From Pseudomonadota bacterium (GTDB lineage: Bacteria > Pseudomonadota > Gammaproteobacteria > GCA-001735895), in assembly GCA_022545625.1 (NCBI GenBank), contig JACZQS010000143.1, positions 1 to 6,469 on the forward strand: 6,469 nt of DNA, in the 5' to 3' direction. The notes beneath the pieces are model-generated. The model was not told the DNA's origin and did no database searches. It saw only the letters and a list, made by a program, of their open reading frames with translations. Position 1 is the stretch's first letter, and every line of letters starts with the position of its first letter. Shown here piece after piece: positions 1 through 5,374 of the stretch. Both the position numbers and the translations under genes were made by a program.

Positions 1-818
1 GCGGGAGCAGCCGATCACGTGTACGTAAGGGCGCTGATCTACAATATAACCTTGAATTAGAACTCGAAGACGCGGTAGCCGGTACCACGGTTAAAATCAG
101 GGTACCGACCATGAAACACTGTACTAGCTGCGCTGGTACCGGTGCTCGGGAGGGCAGTTCACCTGAAACCTGCGGTACCTGTGGTGGGCATGGCCAGGTG
201 CGAATCCAGCAGGGTTTTTTCTCGGTACAGCAAACCTGCCCCAAATGCCGGGGTGCTGGAACTATAATCAGTAATCCCTGCAACACCTGCCATGGCGCTG
301 GCCGCGTCAAACAACATAAAACATTGTCGGTCGAAGTACCCCCCGGTGTTGATAACGGCGATCGTATTCGTCTGACCGGCGAAGGCGAAGCTGGTGAGGC
401 GGGTGCGCCGGCAGGTGATTTATTTGTGCAGATGCACGTAAAACCACATGCGATTTTCGAACGCGATAATGCCGACCTCTATTGTGAGGTACCGATCAGC
501 ATAGTTACTGCATCGTTGGGGGGTGAACTCGAGGTTCCGAGTTTAAATGGCCGCCTGAAACTTAAAGTCCCGGCGGGTACTCAATCGCATAAATCGTTTC
601 GCATACGCGGCAAAGGGGTAAAACCGGTTCGTGGCGGCCCGGTGGGTGATTTAATTTGCCAAATCCTGGTGGAAACTCCGGTGAGGCTAAATACCGAACA
701 AAAAGAGTTACTCGAACAGTTTGGAAAGCTAATGGGAAAATCGGCTAAAAAACACAGCCCGAATGAGAATTCATGGGTGGATGGAATGAAGAAGTTTTTC
801 GAGGATATGAAATCATGA
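1..818 (+). CDS. dnaJ: Chaperone protein DnaJ (Hsp40), 3' part
   Basis: Co-chaperone that delivers unfolded clients to DnaK and stimulates its ATPase in the cytoplasm. The gene is open from the window edge (codons in frame from base 3), so the J domain and most of the Gly/Phe linker lie outside the window. Visible in order: the end of the linker, the start of the C-terminal domain (GADLQYNLELELEDAV), then four CxxCxGxG zinc-binding repeats between about 120 and 323 (CTSCAGTG, CGTCGGHG, CPKCRGAG, CNTCHGAG). The two C-terminal beta domains follow (GDRIRLTGEGEAGE, LGGELEVP, FRIRGKGVK). The protein ends in a KKFFED-type tail, as in E. coli DnaJ. All eight zinc-binding cysteines are present, which makes this a class A DnaJ and not CbpA. 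The TGA stop (816-818) overlaps the dapB ATG (815-817) in an ATGA junction, so the two genes share a transcript. Confidence 0.98.
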   Translation, partial: GSSRSRVRKGADLQYNLELELEDAVAGTTVKIRVPTMKHCTSCAGTGAREGSSPETCGTCGGHGQVRIQQGFFSVQQTCPKCRGAGTIISNPCNTCHGAGRVKQHKTLSVEVPPGVDNGDRIRLTGEGEAGEAGAPAGDLFVQMHVKPHAIFERDNADLYCEVPISIVTASLGGELEVPSLNGRLKLKVPAGTQSHKSFRIRGKGVKPVRGGPVGDLICQILVETPVRLNTEQKELLEQFGKLMGKSAKKHSPNENSWVDGMKKFFEDMKS

Positions 819-1609
819 TAAGGATTGCAGTATCCGGGGCGGCTGGTCGTATGGGTAGAAACCTGGTGATTGCCTGCGCGGCAGGTGAGGAAACCAGCCT
901 GACACAGGCGACCGAAAAACCCGGCAATAGCCTGATTGGTACAGATGCCGGTGTCGTGGCTGGAATTGAAGCCCAGGATGTTCTAATAGCCGACACCCTC
1001 GATGCGAGTAAATTTGATGTATTAATTGATTTTACCCACCCGAAAGTGACTTCGAGTCATGTCGATTTCTGCCTGAAAAACAATAAAAAAATGGTGATTG
1101 GCACCACCGGCATGGAGCAAAGTCTGGAACAAAAAATGCGCCAGGCAGCTGAATCCATCGCCATCATGTATGCTCCCAATATGAGTGTTGGCATAAACCT
1201 ATGCTTTCAACTATTGCAGACAGCGGCCAGAGTATTGGGCGACAGCGTCGATATTGAAATTATCGAAGCACACCATCGAGATAAAGTCGATGCCCCTTCA
1301 GGCACTGCGATAAAGATGGGGCAGATCATTGCAGAATCGCTGGGACGCGATCTTGATACCTGCGCGGTTTACGGTCGAGAAGGACAAACCGGTACCAGAG
1401 AACGCAAGACCATTGGTTTTGAAACCATACGCGCGGGCGACATCGTAGGCGAACACACCGTTTTATTTGCTGGCGAAGGTGAGAGAATTGAAATCACCCA
1501 CAAAGCCTCAAGCCGGATGACCTTTGCCAACGGCGCTATTCGCGCCTGCCAATGGATACAGCAAAAGGATCATGGTTTTTTTGGAATGCAGGATGTGCTG
1601 GGGATATAG
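815..1609 (+). CDS. dapB: 4-hydroxy-tetrahydrodipicolinate reductase
   Basis: Cytoplasmic NAD(P)H-dependent reductase that converts 4-hydroxy-tetrahydrodipicolinate to tetrahydrodipicolinate in the diaminopimelate/lysine pathway. The protein is 264 residues, close to the E. coli enzyme (273). The N-terminal dinucleotide-binding loop is GAAGRMGR (residues 8-15), followed by IDFTHP, the GTTG loop and APNMSVGIN. The family signature EAHHRDKVDAPSGTA contains the catalytic His153 and Lys157. The C-terminus is FGMQDVLGI, as in the family. An ATG in the same frame at 773 would add 14 residues inside dnaJ. I chose 815 because MIRIAVSGAAGRMG matches the family's N-terminus, a GAGGA ribosome-binding site lies at 801-805, and 815 forms an ATGA overlap with the dnaJ stop. 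Translation is probably coupled to dnaJ. In many gammaproteobacteria carA follows dapB, but not here. Confidence 0.97.
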   Translation: MIRIAVSGAAGRMGRNLVIACAAGEETSLTQATEKPGNSLIGTDAGVVAGIEAQDVLIADTLDASKFDVLIDFTHPKVTSSHVDFCLKNNKKMVIGTTGMEQSLEQKMRQAAESIAIMYAPNMSVGINLCFQLLQTAARVLGDSVDIEIIEAHHRDKVDAPSGTAIKMGQIIAESLGRDLDTCAVYGREGQTGTRERKTIGFETIRAGDIVGEHTVLFAGEGERIEITHKASSRMTFANGAIRACQWIQQKDHGFFGMQDVLGI

Positions 1610-1691
1610 CTTGTCGCTCCCGTAGCGGACACATTCGAGATGAGACCCCAACCTGTCGATTCTTGAAATAACCTTCTGCAGTAGTTGCTCG

Positions 1692-1732
1692 GTCATCGCG
1701 ACCCGATGACACAATCCGCCGTCATCATGTCG
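1692..1732. repeat. Overlapping inverted repeats with alternative pairing
   Basis: GTCATCG (1692-1698) and CGATGAC (1704-1710) are a perfect 7-base inverted repeat with a 5-base spacer. The right arm can instead pair downstream: 1699-1710 matches the reverse complement of 1721-1732 at 10 of 12 positions, with a 10-base loop. The two hairpins exclude each other because both use 1704-1710. Read as DNA, these are three GTCATC half-sites in alternating orientation. No U-run follows. The function is unknown: a protein-binding site or a leader structure are both possible. Confidence 0.5.
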
Positions 1733-1834
1733 CATCTGAACAAGATATTGCCAATCTCACCTCTACACTGTGCCGTTTTCGATTCTCGGCCCAGTACTTC
1801 TCAGCCAGGCAAAATGCACTATTGCCGAAGAAGG

Positions 1835-1840
1835 TATAAT
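1835..1840 (+). promoter_or_regulatory. Candidate -10 box (TATAAT)
   Basis: A perfect sigma-70 -10 hexamer lies 81 bases before the fusion-gene ATG. The -35 is poor: AAATGC at 1812-1817 gives a 17-base spacer, and ATGCAC at 1814-1819 gives 15. If used, transcription would start near 1847 and the leader would contain the palindrome at 1875-1898. It is called on the -10 and its position only. Confidence 0.4.
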
Positions 1841-1874
1841 ATTAGCCTGCTACGCGTAAATCGGTTTCGAGCTT

Positions 1875-1898
1875 GTAATTATTTATATGATAAATTAC
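1875..1898. promoter_or_regulatory. AT-rich palindrome, possible operator
   Basis: GTAATT (1875-1880) and AATTAC (1893-1898) are perfect inverted arms. Across the whole 24 bases, 9 of 12 symmetric positions pair. It lies between the TATAAT box and the ATG, 22 bases before the start codon, a typical place for a repressor site. The surrounding AT-richness raises the chance of a coincidental palindrome. No known regulator motif is recognised. Confidence 0.3.
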
Positions 1899-1920
1899 TT
1901 TAACTATATATTTTAAATAT

Positions 1921-3435
1921 ATGAATTACAACGATTTTACAATATTTCCGGCAATCCATCTCCGCAATGGTGAGGTAGTGCGCTTCACCCGCGGTGATAC
2001 CAGGAATCCAGTTGTATTTCATACCGATCCGATCGCCTGCGCGCAGCAATGGATGGATCAGGGCGCCCAATGGTTGCAACTTATCAATTTAGATGCGGCA
2101 TTTGATGAAGATGCGACCAACAACTGGCAACTGATCGAAAAAATTTGCAAGTTGGATATCAATATCCAATTCGGCGGCGGAATTCGTAAAATCAGTGATG
2201 TTGACTGGGCGATAAAATCGGGCATCAAACGAGTCATCATCGGTACCGCTGCAGTGGAAAATCCACAGTTGATGGCTGATGCTATTACCCATTATGGAAG
2301 CGACGCCATCATACTGGGCATAGATGCCGACGCAGAGGGTGAAGTCCAGATTCGTGGTTGGCGAACAGGCGGCAGCGTGCAGGCAACAGGCCTGGCTATC
2401 CAGATGCGTCAGCTTGGCGTGACCTCGGCGATCCATACCAGTATCCATCTCGATGGATCGATGACCGGTGTCGATCTGCTGGCTTCTATAGAGCTTGCTG
2501 GAATCAGTGGGCTAAATATTACCGTTGGCGGTGGCATCGGTAGTCTCGAAGATGTACTTGAGTGCTATAGCAATGACGGAATCAATGGAGTGATCATCGG
2601 TAAAGCCCTGTACACCGGAAAAGTAAATTTAAAAAAGGCCCTGCGAGCGGCTCGTCAAAAACACTCTTTCGAAGCGAGTTTGGCTGACTGGAAAGCTGAT
2701 CAGAATACCACCTGGGCGAAGTTCAGCTATGAAATGGTTGAAAATAACCTGAAGAAGCATATTCCTGTCGATTCACCGCCGCTTCGAATCCTCGATGCCG
2801 GTGGTGGCAATGGCCTGGACAGCCTCGCATTGGCGCGAATGAATCATCAGATAGATATCGTCGATGTTTCGCAGCTGATGCTCAATGATGCCAATGCGAA
2901 TGCCGCTCTGGCGGGTGTTTCGGGGCGTATCACTACCCACGCGAGCGATATATTGAATATCGGCAAGCTGTTTGACCAGGTTAAATTTGACATGGTTCTG
3001 TGTCACAACGTGATCCAGTATGTTGATGAACTTGAGCCACTGTTCGATGCGATGGATAAGGTATTAAAAACCGGTGGCATACTCTCGTTAATCGGACCCA
3101 ATCAATACTCTCTGCCATATCAGGCGGCTTTTTTAAACGGTGATCTTGACGAGGCCTACGAATTGCTCGACCAGTCTGAGCAGATCAGCTCAATTTTTGG
3201 CGTCAATGAACGCGCTTATCGTGCTGACGAACTGATAGACTGGCTCGATCAAAGGGGTTACCGCATAGAAAATCACTATGGAATTCGCTGCATGTATAAC
3301 TACTGGGGTACCAATGAAAAAAAGCAGCAAGCAGGCATTTATGAAAAACTGAAAAAACTCGAATTTGCGCTCACCGATCGCGAGCCCTATAAGCAAACTG
3401 CACGATTGTTTCAGCTTATCCTGCGAAAAAATTAA
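1921..3435 (+). CDS. HisA-like barrel fused to a CmoM-like SAM methyltransferase
   Basis: A 504-residue two-domain protein. Residues 1 to about 246 form a HisA/HisF-type barrel: FPAIHLRNGEVVRFTRGD near the N-terminus, first phosphate loop GGGIR (85-89), VIIGTAAV (105-112), GID with Asp135, SIHLDGSMTG (174-183), second phosphate loop GGGIGS (203-208) and GVIIGKALY (223-231). HisA isomerises ProFAR in histidine synthesis using two aspartates. The first is His13 here, while Asp135 fits the second, so that activity is doubtful. Residues from about 259 form a class I methyltransferase: SAM loop LDAGGGNG (291-298), ribose-binding acidic residue Asp315, FDMVLCHNVIQYV, and GGILSLIGPNQYS. The tail GIRCMYNYW (454-462) and REPY (487-490) match the C-terminus of E. 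coli CmoM, which methylates 5-carboxyhydroxyuridine-derived tRNA wobble bases. The fusion is seen directly; its substrate is not known. No Shine-Dalgarno precedes the ATG, and the start is supported by homology from residue 8. It is not in a his operon here. Confidence 0.9.
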   Translation: MNYNDFTIFPAIHLRNGEVVRFTRGDTRNPVVFHTDPIACAQQWMDQGAQWLQLINLDAAFDEDATNNWQLIEKICKLDINIQFGGGIRKISDVDWAIKSGIKRVIIGTAAVENPQLMADAITHYGSDAIILGIDADAEGEVQIRGWRTGGSVQATGLAIQMRQLGVTSAIHTSIHLDGSMTGVDLLASIELAGISGLNITVGGGIGSLEDVLECYSNDGINGVIIGKALYTGKVNLKKALRAARQKHSFEASLADWKADQNTTWAKFSYEMVENNLKKHIPVDSPPLRILDAGGGNGLDSLALARMNHQIDIVDVSQLMLNDANANAALAGVSGRITTHASDILNIGKLFDQVKFDMVLCHNVIQYVDELEPLFDAMDKVLKTGGILSLIGPNQYSLPYQAAFLNGDLDEAYELLDQSEQISSIFGVNERAYRADELIDWLDQRGYRIENHYGIRCMYNYWGTNEKKQQAGIYEKLKKLEFALTDREPYKQTARLFQLILRKN

Positions 3436-3472
3436 GTGATTTGCTTAAGACTGCCGGATCTCCTGGTTGGCT

Positions 3473-3500
3473 AAAAAACTTACACCGCCTTTGTGCAAAT
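3473..3500 (-). terminator. Probable intrinsic terminator of gor
   Basis: Read on the minus strand downstream of gor, TTGCAC (3498-3493) pairs with GTGTAA (3485-3480), one G-U included, across a 7-base loop. It is followed by G and six T (3478-3473). The stem is short and AU-rich, so it is weak, but its position 7 bases after the gor stop and the T-run fit. No comparable structure serves the convergent fusion gene in this 71-base gap. Confidence 0.5.
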
Positions 3501-3506
3501 GGTCGA

Positions 3507-4862
3507 TCAACGCATTGTTACCAGCTCTTCTGCACTGGTAGGATGTATTGCCACCGTATCGTCAAAATCCTTTTTTGTTGCACCCATGGACACCGCGACG
3601 GCGAAGCCCTGTAGCATTTCATCGGCACCCGGTCCTATGATGTGGCAACCTATCACCTTATCCTGATCTCCGAGGCATACCAGTTTCATCGCAGTAGGTA
3701 TAGGATGACCGCTAATCGAGTTGTACATGGCGGTAAAGCTGGTTTGATACACCTTGATGCGATCGCCGTATAGCTTGATTGCTGCTTCCTCACTCAGACC
3801 CACGGTACCGATGGGAGGATGACTGAAGACAACCGTGGCTATATTTTGATAGTCGAGATGTCGATCGGATTGATCATCGTATAGCCGGTCAGCCAGTCGC
3901 CGGCCGGCAGCGATTGCCACCGGTGTGAGGGGAGATCGTCCGGTAATATCACCAAGCGCAAATATATGCGCCTGGTTCGTGTTTTGATAGAGATTGGTTT
4001 TAATGAATCCTCGGTCGTCAAGTTCTACACCCGAGTTCTGGATATTTAACGAGTTATGATCAGGCTTGCGACCAATGGCAAATAATATTTGATCCAGACC
4101 GGACTGCGTCGCATCGTGCAAATCCACCAGTTCCAGCGAACCATCATCATGTTTTGTGATTTTACGAATCTGATTTTCTGTCTTTAGATGTATCCCCGAA
4201 TCTTGCAATTGCGCAAACAGATTCTTGCTCAGCATCGAGTCAAAATTGCCCAGTACATGTGATTTTCTCAAATACATGGTGACTTCGCAGCCGAGTGCGT
4301 TTAGCACACCCGCCAGCTCAACGGCTACATAGCCCGAACCTGCGATTGCGACCCGATCGGGGCGCTCATTCAGCGCGAAAAAACCATCCGAAGTGATTGC
4401 ATGTTCGGCACCGGGGATCTCGGGTATGATCGGAATTGTGCCAGTGGCAATAGCAATATGTTTTGCGCTATAAGCCTTGCCGTCGATTTCGATATGATGG
4501 GAATCGATAAAACTCGCAGTCCCTTTAAATTCGTCGATTCCGAGTTCTTTGAGGTGAGAGTAATACCAGTTATTGATCCCACTGATGTAGCCTTCGCGTT
4601 TTTCTACCAGTTGCGCCCAGGAAAACCCCTGATTTTTGACATCGAATCCGTAGCCCCTGGCGTCGTCGAGGAGATGCGCTAAGCTGGCGCCAAACCACAT
4701 GATTTTTTTCGGTACGCAACCAACATTAACGCAGGTGCCACCCATCTTGCCGTGCTCAACAATCGCGCATTTCTGTCCATAACTAGCAGCGCGCTCAACA
4801 ACCGATAATCCACCGCTACCAGCCCCCAGTGCGATCAAGTCGTAGTCGTATCTATTGCTCAT
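3507..4862 (-). CDS. gor: Glutathione-disulfide reductase
   Basis: Cytoplasmic FAD flavoenzyme that reduces glutathione disulfide to glutathione with NADPH. The protein is 451 residues (E. coli 450). FAD-binding GAGSGG lies at 13-18. The redox-active disulfide is in GGTCVNVGCVPKK (Cys44, Cys49). The NADPH-domain fingerprint GSGYVAVELAG starts at 175, the second FAD motif is ALGDITG, and the dimer domain carries VVFSHPPIGTVGL. The C-terminal HPTSAEE supplies His440 and Glu445. The protein ends in VTMR, as in E. coli. The start was set at 4862, not at the in-frame ATG at 4928, because AGGAAA (4872-4867) lies at normal spacing and MSNRYDYDLIALGAGSGG matches the family's N-terminus. Of the two arginines that hold the NADPH 2'-phosphate in E. 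coli (Arg198, Arg204), the first is kept (Arg199) and the second is Gly205. The gene lies 123 bases downstream of the Omp85 gene on the same strand and converges with the fusion gene. Confidence 0.97.
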   Translation of the reverse strand: MSNRYDYDLIALGAGSGGLSVVERAASYGQKCAIVEHGKMGGTCVNVGCVPKKIMWFGASLAHLLDDARGYGFDVKNQGFSWAQLVEKREGYISGINNWYYSHLKELGIDEFKGTASFIDSHHIEIDGKAYSAKHIAIATGTIPIIPEIPGAEHAITSDGFFALNERPDRVAIAGSGYVAVELAGVLNALGCEVTMYLRKSHVLGNFDSMLSKNLFAQLQDSGIHLKTENQIRKITKHDDGSLELVDLHDATQSGLDQILFAIGRKPDHNSLNIQNSGVELDDRGFIKTNLYQNTNQAHIFALGDITGRSPLTPVAIAAGRRLADRLYDDQSDRHLDYQNIATVVFSHPPIGTVGLSEEAAIKLYGDRIKVYQTSFTAMYNSISGHPIPTAMKLVCLGDQDKVIGCHIIGPGADEMLQGFAVAVSMGATKKDFDDTVAIHPTSAEELVTMR

Positions 4863-4939
4863 ATCGTTTCCTGGTTTTAAAATATTTTCGCAAACCCCTG
4901 GTAAGCTGGAGTCTCTAGGGCGAAACATTTTCTCAGTTT

Positions 4940-4968
4940 ATTATCGCCGCTAGCTACTGCTAGCTTAA
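4940..4968 (-). promoter_or_regulatory. Candidate gor promoter
   Basis: On the minus strand, TTAAGC (4968-4963) and GATAAT (4945-4940) are separated by 17 bases. The -10 matches the sigma-70 consensus at 5 of 6 positions and the -35 at only 3 of 6. Transcription would start near 4933, leaving a leader of about 70 bases before the gor ATG at 4862. The GCTAGC inverted repeat at 4949-4964 sits in the spacer. This is inference from sequence only. Confidence 0.3.
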
Positions 4969-4989
4969 TATATTTTCTAACTATATTAA
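4949..4989. repeat. Two adjacent inverted repeats at the end of the Omp85 gene
   Basis: GCTAGC (4949-4954) and GCTAGC (4959-4964) form a 6-base stem with a 4-base loop. Directly beside it, TTAATATA (4965-4972) and TATATTAA (4982-4989) form a perfect 8-base stem with a 9-base loop that covers the Omp85 stop codon. No clean T-run follows on the minus strand, so this is not a standard intrinsic terminator. It could still slow read-through or act as a protein-binding site before gor. Confidence 0.4.
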
Positions 4990-5369
4990 AAGTTGAACGA
5001 GGTGCCTCCATACGCCTTGCTCTCACCGGTTTCAGTGTCGTATGCCCAGTCGATGAACAGGTCTGTTTGAACGAATGATGCTATCTTCCATCGAATACCG
5101 AGTCCAATACTGGTGCGCAGGTCGGAGAAATCAACTCCGTTGCGGTTGTCGTATACATTGCCGATGTCGACAAACAGGCTGGTGCGGAAGCTCGGGTATT
5201 TGCTGAACCCTTTGATATATTCGAGATTGGTGAAGACTAATACATCACCAGAAAATGATTCTCTTTCCAGTCCCCGTAGCGTACCAGCGCTGCCTATTTC
5301 GTAGTAGGGCTCGTCGAATGGGGCGTCGTGGGCATAGCCGGCAAACACCCGGCTATTGAAATTATCCAA
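4986..5369 (-). CDS. Omp85-family outer-membrane protein, C-terminal part (frameshifted)
   Basis: This segment carries the last strands of an Omp85 (D15/bacterial surface antigen) beta-barrel. It contains GTLRGLERE (residues 30-38), which fits the conserved [V/L]RG[F/Y] motif of the loop inserted in the barrel lumen. It ends in GGTSFNF, with the terminal phenylalanine that outer-membrane proteins use for recognition by the BAM complex. The alternating polar/hydrophobic pattern (SLFVDIGNVYD, TDLFIDWAYD) fits barrel strands. The only available start is a TTG at 5369 with no Shine-Dalgarno and no signal peptide, so it is very unlikely to be an independent gene. It continues the frame that ends at 5375 after a -1 shift, joining as ...HYYR + xNSLDNFNSR.... 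By itself it could not reach the outer membrane. Confidence 0.8.
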   Translation of the reverse strand: MDNFNSRVFAGYAHDAPFDEPYYEIGSAGTLRGLERESFSGDVLVFTNLEYIKGFSKYPSFRTSLFVDIGNVYDNRNGVDFSDLRTSIGLGIRWKIASFVQTDLFIDWAYDTETGESKAYGGTSFNF

Positions 5370-5374
5370 CGAAT

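Larger units (their letters stand above)
1610..1920. other. Intergenic region between dapB and the hisA-methyltransferase gene
   Basis: No convincing gene in 311 bases. Four bases after the dapB stop is a small hairpin (GTCGCT 1613-1618 with AGCGGAC 1624-1630, one bulged G) without a U-run, so a poor terminator. Positions 1692-1732 hold overlapping inverted repeats built on GTCATC. A TATAAT box lies at 1835-1840. From about 1870 the DNA becomes strongly AT-rich up to the ATG at 1921 and includes a 24-base imperfect palindrome (1875-1898). The short ORFs on either strand here lack a ribosome-binding site and any recognisable motif. Confidence 0.6.

Noticed and set aside
773..814. Earlier dapB start at ATG 773
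   Set aside because: It adds 14 residues not seen in the family and lies inside the end of dnaJ. ATG 815 has a ribosome-binding site at the right spacing and the conserved N-terminus.
1508..1735. Minus-strand ORF across the dapB end and the intergenic gap
   Set aside because: The part from an internal ATG at 1696 looks faintly protein-like, but it has no ribosome-binding site, runs antisense into dapB and shows no recognisable motif.
1685..1903. Plus-strand 72-codon ORF in the intergenic gap
   Set aside because: No ribosome-binding site, odd composition, and it covers the inverted repeats and the TATAAT box; better explained as non-coding.
2089..2448. Antisense ORF of 119 codons inside the HisA domain
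   Set aside because: It is a shadow of the well-conserved HisA reading frame, with no ribosome-binding site or motif.
3436..3472. Plus-strand terminator for the fusion gene (GCCGG / TTGGC)
   Set aside because: The stem needs two G-U pairs out of five and has no following T-run, so it does not qualify.
4401..4682. Plus-strand 93-codon ORF inside gor
   Set aside because: It is fully antisense to conserved gor codons and has no supporting features.
4863..4928. Earlier gor start at ATG 4928
   Set aside because: The 22 extra residues have no counterpart in Gor, and the Shine-Dalgarno AGGAAA sits directly before ATG 4862.
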